A stretch of 64,000 nucleotides of DNA from Bradyrhizobium sp. Tv2a-2 (GTDB lineage Bacteria > Pseudomonadota > Alphaproteobacteria > Rhizobiales > Xanthobacteraceae), in NCBI RefSeq assembly GCF_000472425.1, contig NZ_AXAI01000001.1, positions 372,001 through 436,000 on the forward strand, read 5' to 3'. Shown in pieces: positions 33,887-42,539 of the stretch (its first letter is position 1; each line of letters opens with the position of its first letter). Under the pieces are notes generated by a model. The model had not been told where the DNA came from. It was given only the letters and a program-made list of their open reading frames with translations, and ran no database searches. The position numbers and the translations under genes are program-made.

Positions 33887-35506
33887 GTGGTCAGCGTTAC
33901 GTTCGATACAGCAGCAAGCGCGCCGCTCACCGCGCAGACGAAACCAGTCCGTCCCGATCCGTCGACCTCGGTTGGCGCCGACAGCTTTGCCTCGCTGATC
34001 GACAGCACTTCGTCCGCCGACGCGTACAGCGCCCAAACTCCTGCCCCGCAACCGGCCGCGCCCCCGCAGGCTCCTGCGAGCACGCAACCGCAGTCCCAGA
34101 CGAGCAGTTCAAGCAATTCAACCTCATCCGACACGCAAACCAGTTCCAATTCCGACAACGCCGCCACCTCCGGTCAGCAGAGCAATGCCGATGCCTCCGG
34201 CAGCAATCCGTCCGGCATCGGCAACACGGCCTCTTCGACCACGAAATCCGGAAGCGGCCAGACCGGTGACGGCAAGTCGACCGGCAAGTCGTCCAGCAAG
34301 TCCTCCGACGACACCACGGCGCAGACCGACGCTACCGCGCAAAATGCGACAGGTGCAGCGGCTCAGACGCCGACCCCGGTCGCGGCAGTCATCGTGAACA
34401 CCAGCGCGACGAACAATTCTGCCACCTCCGCACAGGGCGGCGATTCGACCACGCCACTTGCGATCGCAACCACCGGCATCGCCACGAGCTCTTCGACTGT
34501 TGCTGCGCTGGTCGGCCAGGCCAACACCGCCGCGACGGGCGCCGGCACGCCGGCAACCGGCGCGGCGACAACGGCAAAGGGTCAGGCCCAGGGCACGGCG
34601 ACCACAACGACCGGCGAGCAAGCCGCCGACAGCGACGCCGCGGAGACAGCCGAACTCGGCATCGCAGCCAATGGCGTCATGTCGTCGCAGCTCACCACCA
34701 AGGGCGCCGCATCCAAGGCAGCGGCGCAGGCGAAGACGTCCGCAGCTACGAGCACCGATCCCACCGCGGCAACGGCGACCACAGGATCGGGCACGGCCCA
34801 GCCGACCAACGGCAATGCCGCCGCGCAACCCGCAAGCGCAACCACGCAGGATGCCAATGCGGCGCTGGCAAATGCGGTGAACGGCGGCAAGCCGGATGGC
34901 TCGCCCTCGACCAACACCGCCTCGCCCGCTGCTCACGACCAGACCGCCCTTGCGGCGGCCACCACATCGCAAGCCACGACGCCCGATCCGAGCATGCAGG
35001 CCGCAGCGTTGCCGCAGCAGATCTCGGCGGCCACCCAGGCGGCCGCGACCACGCCGACCGTCGCCGTCGCAACCGCCGGCGTAGCCGTGCCGTTGAGCGG
35101 ATTGGCGGTCGAGATCGCGGCCTCCGCGCAGAGCGGCAAGACGCGCTTCGAGGTGCGGCTCGATCCGGCCGATCTTGGCCGCATCGACGTCCGTATCGAC
35201 GTCAGCCGCAGCGGCCAGGTCACCTCGCATCTGATCGTGGAGAAGCCGGAAACGCTGTCCATGCTGAAGCAGGACGCGCCGCAGCTGCAGCAGGCCCTCA
35301 ACAATGCCGGCCTGAAGACCGACAGCGGCGGCCTGCAGTTCAGCCTGCGCGACCAGTCTTCGTCCGGCCAGAACAACGGCAACCAGACGTCAGGCAATGC
35401 GCAGCAGCTGATCATCAACGACGAGACAAACATGCCTGCCGCGGTCGCGGGCCAATCATACGGCCGCATGCTCGGATCGAGCGGCGGCGTCGACATCAGG
35501 GTTTGA
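33887..35506 (+). CDS. fliK: flagellar hook-length control protein
   Basis: A 539-residue protein. Residues about 1-390 are low-complexity, very rich in Ala, Thr, Ser, Gln and Gly, as in the ruler part of FliK. The C-terminal domain begins near GKTRFEVRLDPADLGRIDV at about 415 and continues with HLIVEKPETLSML and LQQALNNAGLKTD, the conserved Flg_hook segment that switches export specificity. The start is GTG, supported by GAGGAA about 8 bases upstream. It heads the flagellar cluster and is followed after 10 bases by flgD. Confidence 0.88.
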   Translation: MVSVTFDTAASAPLTAQTKPVRPDPSTSVGADSFASLIDSTSSADAYSAQTPAPQPAAPPQAPASTQPQSQTSSSSNSTSSDTQTSSNSDNAATSGQQSNADASGSNPSGIGNTASSTTKSGSGQTGDGKSTGKSSSKSSDDTTAQTDATAQNATGAAAQTPTPVAAVIVNTSATNNSATSAQGGDSTTPLAIATTGIATSSSTVAALVGQANTAATGAGTPATGAATTAKGQAQGTATTTTGEQAADSDAAETAELGIAANGVMSSQLTTKGAASKAAAQAKTSAATSTDPTAATATTGSGTAQPTNGNAAAQPASATTQDANAALANAVNGGKPDGSPSTNTASPAAHDQTALAAATTSQATTPDPSMQAAALPQQISAATQAAATTPTVAVATAGVAVPLSGLAVEIAASAQSGKTRFEVRLDPADLGRIDVRIDVSRSGQVTSHLIVEKPETLSMLKQDAPQLQQALNNAGLKTDSGGLQFSLRDQSSSGQNNGNQTSGNAQQLIINDETNMPAAVAGQSYGRMLGSSGGVDIRV

Positions 35507-35516
35507 GGAGAGAGAC

Positions 35517-36233
35517 ATGGCGACGCCTGGCGCAGCAACCAACGCAAGCCCGATCGTTTCGGGTACCACGCCCCAATCCTCCTCCTCATCATCCAGCTCG
35601 TCTGCATCCGACACCAACGCGCTGGCGTCGCAGCAGATCGCCGGCAACTTCCAGAGCTTCCTGCAGCTCCTGACGACGCAATTGCAGAATCAGAACCCGC
35701 TGGACCCGCTGGATACCAACCAGTTCACCCAGCAGCTCGTCGAGTTCGCCGGCGTTCAGCAGCAGTTGAACACCAACTCCTCGCTCGCGACGCTGGTGTC
35801 GCTGCAGCAGACCGCGCAATCGACGCAGGCGCTGGGCTTCGTCGGCAAGACGGCATTGGTCAGCGGCTCGATCTCGACATTGAACGGCAGCAGCTCGCCG
35901 GCGACCTGGGATCTCGACGTCCCCAGCAATTGCAACGTGACCCTCACGGTCTCCAACAGTGCCGGCCAGACCGTCTTCACCGGCACTGTCCCGGCGAGCG
36001 CGGGCAACAGTCAGCCCTTCCAATGGAACGGCACGGGCAATGACGGTACGCAGTGGCCCGACGGCCAGTACAAGCTGACCGCCACCGCGGTCGACAGCTC
36101 CGGCAACTCGGTCGCGATCAATACCAATACCGAGGGCGTCGTCACCTCGGTCGATCTCACCCAAACGCCGCCGATGCTGACCATCAACGGCCAGACCTAC
36201 ACCGTCAATCAGATCAAGGGCATCTCGGGCTAG
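35517..36233 (+). CDS. flgD: flagellar hook capping protein
   Basis: A 238-residue scaffold protein needed for hook assembly. The family signature FLQLLTTQLQNQNPLDP, then DTNQFTQQLVEFAGVQQ, occurs at about residues 44-83. The C-terminal half has the FlgD Ig/Tudor-type strands, including FQWNGTGNDGTQWPDG near 165. It has a good ribosome site (GGAGAGA) and follows fliK directly. The AT-richer 200 bases after it hold two CtrA-like sites that belong to the next gene. Confidence 0.92.
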   Translation: MATPGAATNASPIVSGTTPQSSSSSSSSSASDTNALASQQIAGNFQSFLQLLTTQLQNQNPLDPLDTNQFTQQLVEFAGVQQQLNTNSSLATLVSLQQTAQSTQALGFVGKTALVSGSISTLNGSSSPATWDLDVPSNCNVTLTVSNSAGQTVFTGTVPASAGNSQPFQWNGTGNDGTQWPDGQYKLTATAVDSSGNSVAINTNTEGVVTSVDLTQTPPMLTINGQTYTVNQIKGISG

Positions 36234-36262
36234 CGGCCGGCGGGCAGCAGGCGGCCAAGACG

Positions 36263-36277
36263 TTAACAGTTGGTTGA
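36263..36277 (+). promoter_or_regulatory. CtrA-like site, distal (TTAA-N7-TTGA)
   Basis: TTAA at 36263-36266 and TTGA at 36274-36277 are exactly 7 bases apart. The CtrA consensus is TTAA-N7-TTAA, so one base differs. It lies in the intergenic region between flgD and the sciP-like gene, about 160 bases before that gene's start. Confidence 0.4.
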
Positions 36278-36363
36278 TATTTTCCCGCACCGCGACCCCG
36301 ATCGGGGCCCGAAATCGCGAAATCACGGTTCTGTCGAAGGAGAATCTCATTGAAGCCTTGGGC

Positions 36364-36378
36364 TTAGGCAAATTTTAA
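36364..36378 (+). promoter_or_regulatory. CtrA-like site, proximal (TTAG-N7-TTAA)
   Basis: TTAG at 36364-36367 and TTAA at 36375-36378 are exactly 7 bases apart, one base from the CtrA consensus. It lies 57 bases before the ATG of the sciP-like gene, a position suited to direct control. In Caulobacter, sciP is known to be activated by CtrA. Confidence 0.5.
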
Positions 36379-36435
36379 GCCGCTGAGCGTACGTTTGTAG
36401 CGTGAGTTCAGTGGTTGAGAGTTTGTGAGTACGCC

Positions 36436-36711
36436 ATGACAGAACCCCATCGCCCGAGGGTGAAATACGTCATCGGGCCCGACGGCAGCCCGCTGACCAT
36501 TGCGGACCTGCCCGCGCCCGGGACCAAACGTTGGGTGATCCGCCGCAAGGCCGAAGTCGTTGCGGCCGTTCGCGGTGGCCTGCTCTCCCTCGAAGAGGCC
36601 TGCAGCCGCTACACCCTGACCGTCGACGAGTTCCTCTCCTGGCAGTTCTCGATCGATCAGCATGGCCTGGCCGGCCTTCGCACCACCCGCATTCAGCAAT
36701 ATCGCCAGTAA
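36436..36711 (+). CDS. sciP: DUF1153 family protein, SciP-like CtrA inhibitor
   Basis: A 91-residue HTH-type protein that matches DUF1153/SciP throughout. The N-terminal MTEPHRPRVKYVIGPDGSPLT precedes the DNA/CtrA-binding part RWVIRRKAEVVAAVRGG and LSLEEACSRYTLTVDEFLSW. In Caulobacter, SciP binds CtrA and blocks its activation of flagellar and other genes. The ATG at 36436 is preferred over one in-frame 21 bases earlier because the family begins near here. It sits inside the flagellar cluster behind CtrA-like sites and ends at a strong terminator. Expected role: a cell-cycle brake on motility genes. Confidence 0.82.
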   Translation: MTEPHRPRVKYVIGPDGSPLTIADLPAPGTKRWVIRRKAEVVAAVRGGLLSLEEACSRYTLTVDEFLSWQFSIDQHGLAGLRTTRIQQYRQ

Positions 36712-36735
36712 GCGGCGAGACTCATCGAATTTGAG

Positions 36736-36770
36736 AAAAATCGGCCTCGTCCTGCGAGGCCGATTTTTTT
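36736..36770 (+). terminator. rho-independent terminator after the sciP-like gene
   Basis: Stem AAAAATCGGCCTCG (36736-36749) and CGAGGCCGATTTTT (36755-36768) with the 5-base loop TCCTG and a T-run. It separates the sciP-like gene from fliF. Confidence 0.9.
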
Positions 36771-37026
36771 CATGTCCCAAGGAAAGCACGAGAAAGCCAC
36801 GACCCTTAACCTTCGTTAACCAGATAGAAACCATAGCCTAGGCAATAATTGCCCAGTGGCTCGAATCTGCCATTCGCGGGGAGCCTCCGCGAAGGTGACG
36901 AGAGACGGCCACTGGCAATTGGAAGCTTCTGACGGAGCTTCGCCATTCGCGACAGGCCTCCAGCGCGGAGACCGCTCGAATGTCGATCCGCTCCAGCAGT
37001 CGACAGGTAACTGGGGCGGGTGGGTT

Positions 37027-38655
37027 TTGAAGGGTCTGGTAGACTTCCTTAAAGGTCTGGGTGCTGCGCGTTTGATGGCGATGATTGCGGTGACTGCCGC
37101 GCTCATCGGCTTCTTCGCGTTCGTCATCATGCGCGTCACGACACCGCAGATGACCACTCTTTTCACCGATCTGAGCCTGGAGGACTCCTCCAGCATCATC
37201 AAGGATCTGGAACGCCAGGGCGTCCCATACGAATTGCGCAACGAAGGCAGCGTCATCCTGGTCCCCAAGGACAAGGTGACCCGGCTGCGCATGAAGCTCG
37301 CCGAAGGCGGGCTGCCCAAGGGCGGCGGCGTCGGCTACGAGATCTTCGACAAGTCGGACGCGCTCGGCACCACGAGCTTTGTCCAGAACATCAACCATCT
37401 GCGGGCGCTCGAGGGCGAGTTGTCCCGCACCATCGCCTCCATCGACCGCATCCAGGCCGCGCGTGTGCACCTCGTGCTGCCGGAGCGGCCGCTGTTCTCG
37501 CGCGAGACGCCCGAGCCCTCGGCGTCGATCGTGGTGCGGGTGCGCGGCGCGCTGGAGCCGCAGCAGATCCGGGCCATCCGCCACCTCGTCGCCTCCTCCG
37601 TCTCCGGCCTGAAGCCGCAGCGAGTCTCGATCGTGGACGAATCGGGCCAGCTGCTCGCCGACGGCGCCTCCTCCGACGCCGACCAGCAGGTCGGTGACGA
37701 GCGGCGCGCGGCGTTCGAGAAAAGGATGCGCAAGCAGGTCGAGGACATCGTCTCCTCGGTGGTCGGCCAGGGCCGCGCCCGCGTCCAGCTCTCGGCGGAT
37801 TTCGATTACAACAAGATCACCCAGACCTCCGACAAGTTCGATCCCGAGGGGCGCGTGCTGCGCTCGAGCCAGACCCGCGAAGAATCCGCGGCCACGACCG
37901 ACAATAACGGCCAGGTCACCGTCAACAACGAGCTGCCCGGCGCCCAGCAGAACAACAACAACCAGCAGGCGACGCGCGACCAAAGCAAGAAGACCGAGGA
38001 GACCAACAATTACGAGATCTCCCGCACCACCAAGACCGAGGTGACCGAAGCCGGCCGGGTCAACCGCATCTCGGTCGCGGTCCTGGTCGACGGCAGCTAC
38101 ACCAAGGGCGAAAAGGGCGAGCTCATCTACAAGGAGCGCGCCAAGGACGAGCTGGACCGCATCGCTGCCCTGGTGCGCTCGGCGATCGGCTTCGACCAGA
38201 AGCGCGGCGACCAGGTCGAGGTCGTCAACCTGAAATTCGCTGAAGGCCCCGCTATCACCCCGATCGAGCAGCCGACCGGCATCCTTGGCATGCTGCAGTT
38301 CACCAAGGATGACGTCATGTATGTCATCGAGCTCGGCGTCATGATGGTGCTCGGTCTCGTGGTGCTGTTCATGGTGGTGCGGCCGCTGGTCAAGCGCATC
38401 CTCGCCTCCGAAGAGATGGCAGCACTTGTCGCGCCCGCCCCGGCGCTGCCGGAGCCCGCCGCTGCCGCTTCCACGCCCGCGACGGGGCAGGCCTTGATCC
38501 CCGGCGGTCCCGGAACCGCCCAGCTGCTCGATGTCGCCCAAGTGCAGGGCCAGGTGCACGCCCAGTCCGTGCATCGCGTGGGCGAGCTGGCCGACCGCAA
38601 TCCCAACGAAACCGTCGCCATTGTCCGTCAATGGCTCAGCGAACCGGCCGAGTGA
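37027..38655 (+). CDS. fliF: flagellar M-ring protein
   Basis: A 542-residue inner-membrane ring protein from the chosen start. The N-terminal helix MAMIAVTAALIGFFAFVIM is at about 17-35 and the YscJ-type domain follows (TTLFTDLSLEDSSSIIKDL). A second membrane helix (MYVIELGVMMVLGLVVLF) lies near 430-455 before the cytoplasmic FliG-binding tail. The start is taken as TTG at 37027, reading MKGLVDFLKGLG, because this matches the usual N-terminus and length. An ATG frame from 36856 would add 57 residues without family character. A TTAA-N6-TTAA motif at 36806-36819 could be an imperfect CtrA site. Confidence 0.9.
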   Translation: MKGLVDFLKGLGAARLMAMIAVTAALIGFFAFVIMRVTTPQMTTLFTDLSLEDSSSIIKDLERQGVPYELRNEGSVILVPKDKVTRLRMKLAEGGLPKGGGVGYEIFDKSDALGTTSFVQNINHLRALEGELSRTIASIDRIQAARVHLVLPERPLFSRETPEPSASIVVRVRGALEPQQIRAIRHLVASSVSGLKPQRVSIVDESGQLLADGASSDADQQVGDERRAAFEKRMRKQVEDIVSSVVGQGRARVQLSADFDYNKITQTSDKFDPEGRVLRSSQTREESAATTDNNGQVTVNNELPGAQQNNNNQQATRDQSKKTEETNNYEISRTTKTEVTEAGRVNRISVAVLVDGSYTKGEKGELIYKERAKDELDRIAALVRSAIGFDQKRGDQVEVVNLKFAEGPAITPIEQPTGILGMLQFTKDDVMYVIELGVMMVLGLVVLFMVVRPLVKRILASEEMAALVAPAPALPEPAAAASTPATGQALIPGGPGTAQLLDVAQVQGQVHAQSVHRVGELADRNPNETVAIVRQWLSEPAE

Positions 38656-38661
38656 TTTCCC

Positions 38662-39741
38662 ATGAGCGTCCCGCAGACCGCAAACTCCAACGACATCACC
38701 AGCGTCATCGCGAACCTCGCGCAGCGCCAGAGCGGCAAGCCGAAGGCAAAGATTCCCGGGCCCAAGCGCGCGGCGATGCTGATGCTGGCGCTCGGCGAGC
38801 AATATGGCGGCAGGATCTGGCAGCTGCTCGATGATGACGAGGTGCGCGAGCTGTCGATGGAAATGTCGACGCTGGGCACGGTCGAGGCCGACACCGTTGA
38901 GAACATGCTCCTGGAATTCGTCTCGCGCATGTCTGCTTCCGGCGCGCTGATGGGCAATTTCGACGCCACGGAGCGCCTGCTGCAGCAATACCTGCCGTCC
39001 GACCGCGTCTCCGGCATCATGGACGAGATCCGCGGCCCTGCCGGGCGGAACATGTGGGAGAAGCTCTCCAACGTCCAGGAAGAGGTGCTGGCCAACTATC
39101 TGAAGAACGAATATCCGCAAACGATCGCCGTGGTGCTGTCGAAGCTGAAGCCGGAGCATGCAGCGCGCGTGCTCGCCATTCTCCCTGAGGACATGGCGCT
39201 CGACGTGGTCGGCCGCATGCTGAAGATGGAGGCCGTGCAGAAAGAGGTGATCGAGCGAGTCGAGCAGACGCTGCGGGTGGAGTTCATGTCCAACCTGTCG
39301 CAGACCCGCCGCCGCGACGCCCATGAGGTGATGGCGGAAATCTTCAACAATTTCGACCGCCAGACCGAGACCCGCTTCATCACCGCACTGGAAGACGAAA
39401 ACCGGGAGTCCGCCGAGCGCATCAAGGCGTTGATGTTCACCTTCGACGACCTGATCAAGCTCGACTCGGGGTCGGCGCAGACGTTGATGCGCAACGTCGA
39501 CAAGGACAAGCTCGGCGTCGCACTCAAGAGCGCCAACGAAGAGGTCCGCAACTTCTTCTTCGGCAACATGTCCTCGCGCGCCGCCAAGATGCTGCAGGAC
39601 GACATGGGCGCGATGGGGCCGGTGCGGCTGCGCGACGTCGACGAGGCGCAGGCCCTGCTCGTCAACCTCGCCAAGGATCTCGCCGCCAAGGGCGAGATCA
39701 TGCTGACCAAAAATCGCGCCGACGACGAGCTGGTGTACTGA
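38662..39741 (+). CDS. fliG: flagellar motor switch protein
   Basis: A 359-residue C-ring protein. The N-terminal part that docks on FliF includes [18 protein letters not shown]. The middle EHPQ-like segment here reads [14 protein letters not shown], and the C-terminal torque domain contains [24 protein letters not shown]. The charged residues expected for stator contact are present in that part. It starts six bases after the fliF stop and its own TGA overlaps the ATG of the fliH-like gene (TGATG). Confidence 0.93.
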   Translation: MSVPQTANSNDITSVIANLAQRQSGKPKAKIPGPKRAAMLMLALGEQYGGRIWQLLDDDEVRELSMEMSTLGTVEADTVENMLLEFVSRMSASGALMGNFDATERLLQQYLPSDRVSGIMDEIRGPAGRNMWEKLSNVQEEVLANYLKNEYPQTIAVVLSKLKPEHAARVLAILPEDMALDVVGRMLKMEAVQKEVIERVEQTLRVEFMSNLSQTRRRDAHEVMAEIFNNFDRQTETRFITALEDENRESAERIKALMFTFDDLIKLDSGSAQTLMRNVDKDKLGVALKSANEEVRNFFFGNMSSRAAKMLQDDMGAMGPVRLRDVDEAQALLVNLAKDLAAKGEIMLTKNRADDELVY

Positions 39742-40352
39742 TGGCAGCACCCGCGAAATTCCTGTTCGACACCGACTTCTCCGCCCCCGACCGGCGCGAG
39801 CGCGCCGCGAGCGCCGCCGAGGTTGCGCAAAAGGTCGCAGCGGCGGAAGCCCGCGCCCATCGCGACGGCTTCGAGGCGGGACAGCGCGAGGCCAAGGCCG
39901 AGAGCGACCGCCGCTCGGCGCTGGCGCTGGAAGAGGTCAAGATCAGCCTGCAAGGGCTTGCCAAGGACTTTGCCGGCATCGAGCGGCGGATGGAGACCGA
40001 AGCCGTCGACGTCGCGATCGCGGTCGCCCGCAAGCTCTGCAGCGAACTGATCGCGGCCGAGCCGCTTGCCGAGATCGAGGGACTGGTGCGCGACTGTTTC
40101 TCGCATCTCGTCTCGACCCCGCATCTGGTCGTCCGCATCAATGACGGCCTCTACGAATCCGCCCATGAGCGGATCGAGAAGATGGCCAAGCAAAGCGGCT
40201 TCCAGGGACGGCTCGTCATTCTCGCCGAGCCCGAGATCGCGACCGGCGACTGCCGGATCGAATGGGCCGACGGCGGCGTCGTGCTGGAGCGCGGCGCCAT
40301 CGACGCCAAGATCAGTGAACTTGTCGGGCGCCATGTCGCGTCCAGGAAATAG
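39741..40352 (+). CDS. fliH: FliH-like flagellar export ATPase regulator
   Basis: A 203-residue protein in the fliH position. It shows an N-terminal segment, then a charged coiled-coil-like region AAEARAHRDGFEAGQREAKAE at about 33-53 and a C-terminal globular part (CRIEWADGGVVLERGAIDAKI) typical of alphaproteobacterial FliH. The family holds the FliI ATPase and links it to FliN. FliI itself is not in this window. It starts within the fliG stop, so it is translationally coupled, and fliN follows after 18 bases. Confidence 0.8.
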   Translation: MAAPAKFLFDTDFSAPDRRERAASAAEVAQKVAAAEARAHRDGFEAGQREAKAESDRRSALALEEVKISLQGLAKDFAGIERRMETEAVDVAIAVARKLCSELIAAEPLAEIEGLVRDCFSHLVSTPHLVVRINDGLYESAHERIEKMAKQSGFQGRLVILAEPEIATGDCRIEWADGGVVLERGAIDAKISELVGRHVASRK

Positions 40353-40370
40353 CAGGAGGCGGATTAGAAA

Positions 40371-40721
40371 ATGAGCGACACCGACACCCAGGTCCCCCTC
40401 CCCGACCTCAACGCGGCGGATGCGCCGCCAACCAGCGACATCGCCTACAGCGAGGACGAACAGGCCGCCCGCATTGCCGCCGATCTCGAGGCCGTCTTCG
40501 ACGTGCCGGTGCAGGTTTCGGCCGTGCTCGGCCGCTCCAAGATGGAGGTCGGCGATCTCCTGAAGCTCGGGCCCGGCACCGTGCTCGAGCTCGACCGCCG
40601 CGTCGGCGAGGCGATCGATATCTATGTCAATAATCGCCTGGTGGCGCGCGGCGAGGTGGTGCTGGTGGAGGACAAGCTCGGCGTGACCATGACGGAAATC
40701 ATCAACGCAGAACGCACGTAA
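40371..40721 (+). CDS. fliN: flagellar motor switch protein
   Basis: A 116-residue C-ring protein with the SpoA domain: VFDVPVQVSAVLGRSKMEVGDLL, then LDRRVGEAIDIYVNNRLVARGEVVLVEDKLGVTMTEI (shown in parts). The length is normal. A 40-residue acidic N-terminal extension is common in rhizobia. It is preceded by a clear GGAGG ribosome site. The 81 bases to flbD contain an AGGAG site but no recognised promoter. Confidence 0.92.
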   Translation: MSDTDTQVPLPDLNAADAPPTSDIAYSEDEQAARIAADLEAVFDVPVQVSAVLGRSKMEVGDLLKLGPGTVLELDRRVGEAIDIYVNNRLVARGEVVLVEDKLGVTMTEIINAERT

Positions 40722-40802
40722 GCGCAGCGGAGCACATTTGGGGTGGGGCAAATAACGGGACCCGCGTCGTGGACGACGCAAACAGACGTATAGGAGACTA
40801 AC

Positions 40803-42185
40803 ATGCGGCTTCTCATTGTTGGCACGTTGAAGGGCCAGCTCACGACCGCCACCAAGATCGCCATGGACAATGGCGCGACCGTCACCCACGCCGAGGACCA
40901 TGAACTCGCGATGCGAGTCTTGCGCGGCGGCAAGGGCGCCGACCTCCTGCTGGTCGATGTCGGGCTCGACATCCGCGACCTCGTGATGCGGCTGGAGGTC
41001 GAGCACATCCATGTGCCGATCGTCGCCTGCGGCATCACCACCGACGCCCGCGCTGCGGTCGCGGCGATCCATGCCGGCGCCAAGGAATATATCCCGCTTC
41101 CGCCCGAGCCCGAGCTGATCGCGGCAATCCTCGCAGCGGTGGCCAACGATGCACGCGACCTCGTCTACCGCGACGATGCGATGGCGCGGGTGATCAAGCT
41201 CGCCCAGCAGATCGCCGGCTCCGAGGCCTCGGTGATGATCACCGGCGAATCCGGCACGGGCAAGGAAGTGCTGGCGCGCTACGTGCATTCCCGCTCCGCC
41301 CGCGCCAAGCGCCCGTTCATCTCCATCAACTGCGCCGCGATCCCCGAGCATCTGCTGGAGTCCGAGCTGTTCGGCCATGAGAAGGGCGCCTTCACCGGCG
41401 CGGTCGCCCGCCGCATCGGCAAGTTCGAGGAAGCGACCGGCGGCACGCTCCTGCTCGACGAAATCTCCGAGATGGACGTGCGGCTGCAATCCAAGCTGTT
41501 GCGCGCCATCCAGGAGCGTGTGATCGACCGCGTCGGCGGCACGCGTCCGGTGCCGGTCGACATCCGCATCATCGCGACCTCCAACCGCAACCTGGCGGAC
41601 GCCGTGCGCGAAGGCACCTTCCGCGAGGACTTGCTGTTCCGCCTCAATGTCGTGAATCTGAAGATCCCGCCGTTGCGGGAGCGTCCGGCCGACATCCTCG
41701 AGCTCGCCCAGCATTTTGCCAAGAAATATGCCGACGCCAACGGCGTGCCGGTGCGGCCGATCTCGGCCGAGGCACGGCGGGTGCTCACCGTCAACCGCTG
41801 GCAGGGCAACGTCCGCGAGCTCGAAAACACCATGCACCGCGCCGTCTTGATGGCGCTGGGCGACGAGATCGGACCTGACGCGATCCTCACCCCCGACGGC
41901 GACCGGCTCGACATCGCCAAGACGGCGCCGGCCGTGGCGCATGCCACGCTTGCCGCCGAGCAGGTGACGCGTGCGCTGGTGGGCCGCACGGTCGCCGACG
42001 TGGAGCGCGACCTGATCCTGGAAACGCTCAAGCACTGCCTCGGCAACCGCACCCATGCGGCCAATATCCTGGGCATCTCGATCCGCACACTGCGCAACAA
42101 GCTCAACGAATACGCCGACGTCGGGGTACCGATCCCGCCGCCGAACACGACAGGCGAATATCCGCGCATGCCGATGATGGGATAG
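40803..42185 (+). CDS. flbD: sigma-54-dependent flagellar regulator
   Basis: A 460-residue activator. Residues about 1-120 form an atypical receiver: the usual acidic pair near the first strand is absent (RLLIVGTLKG), while an aspartate remains in LLLVDVGLD (Asp52). The AAA+ domain has GESGTGKE, the sigma-54 contact GAFTGA and the second-region LLLDEISEM. A Fis-type HTH (THAANILGISIRTLRNKL) lies near 435. Caulobacter FlbD is also atypical and is activated through FliX. It should drive sigma-54 flagellar promoters such as the one before fliK. Confidence 0.93.
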   Translation: MRLLIVGTLKGQLTTATKIAMDNGATVTHAEDHELAMRVLRGGKGADLLLVDVGLDIRDLVMRLEVEHIHVPIVACGITTDARAAVAAIHAGAKEYIPLPPEPELIAAILAAVANDARDLVYRDDAMARVIKLAQQIAGSEASVMITGESGTGKEVLARYVHSRSARAKRPFISINCAAIPEHLLESELFGHEKGAFTGAVARRIGKFEEATGGTLLLDEISEMDVRLQSKLLRAIQERVIDRVGGTRPVPVDIRIIATSNRNLADAVREGTFREDLLFRLNVVNLKIPPLRERPADILELAQHFAKKYADANGVPVRPISAEARRVLTVNRWQGNVRELENTMHRAVLMALGDEIGPDAILTPDGDRLDIAKTAPAVAHATLAAEQVTRALVGRTVADVERDLILETLKHCLGNRTHAANILGISIRTLRNKLNEYADVGVPIPPPNTTGEYPRMPMMG

Positions 42186-42208
42186 CTGGATTCGGATCGA
42201 GTGTTGCG

Positions 42209-42234
42209 ATGGCCGGGCTCGTCCCGGCCATTTT
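42209..42234 (+). terminator. rho-independent terminator after flbD
   Basis: Stem ATGGCCGGG (42209-42217) and CCCGGCCAT (42223-42231), loop CTCGT, followed by TTT. It closes the flagellar cluster. Confidence 0.8.
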
Positions 42235-42292
42235 ACCAACGGATCATGCCCGGCGGGCAAATCACTTGGTGATCCGCAATTGCCGCTCCACC

Positions 42293-42448
42293 TCACGAAT
42301 AATCCGGTGCATCCGGATTGCGGAAGATGTGGATGGGGTCGCCGGGCTGCAGCGTGCGGCCTTTGAAGACGGCGTAGGCATAAAGCGCGAGGTAGAGGAT
42401 CGCGAGCGTACCGATGACGTAGAGGGCGTATGTCGCGATGCGCTTCAT
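42293..42448 (-). CDS. small single-pass membrane protein, 51 residues
   Basis: A 51-residue open frame starting MKRIATYALYVIG. A hydrophobic segment spans about residues 5-27, rich in Leu, Ile, Ala and Tyr, followed by a short tail ending FRNPDAPDYS. Codon use and third-position GC look like coding sequence. It lies 91 bases downstream of the flavin reductase on the same strand, behind a CTCCCC/GGGGAG hairpin. Function unknown. It is too short to be found by usual length cut-offs. Confidence 0.5.
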   Translation of the reverse strand: MKRIATYALYVIGTLAILYLALYAYAVFKGRTLQPGDPIHIFRNPDAPDYS

Positions 42449-42539
42449 GGTCTCCGCCTGGAGTTCATGGCGCGTTTTAGGGCGGAGCGGGGGAAAAGGC
42501 CAGGGCCGTTCACCTCTCCCCGGCGGGGAGCGGTGTAAG

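Noticed and set aside
36806..36819. TTAA-N6-TTAA before fliF as a CtrA site
   Set aside because: The spacing is 6 rather than 7 bases, so it is only mentioned under fliF and not called.
36838..39750. Very long open frame (970 codons) on the minus strand opposite fliF and fliG
   Set aside because: High-GC codon bias leaves antisense frames open; the translation is His/Val/Leu/Arg-rich with no motif, while the plus strand encodes clear FliF and FliG.
39096..42296. Open frame of 1066 codons on the minus strand opposite fliG, fliH, fliN and flbD
   Set aside because: Same antisense artefact; all four plus-strand proteins are recognisable.
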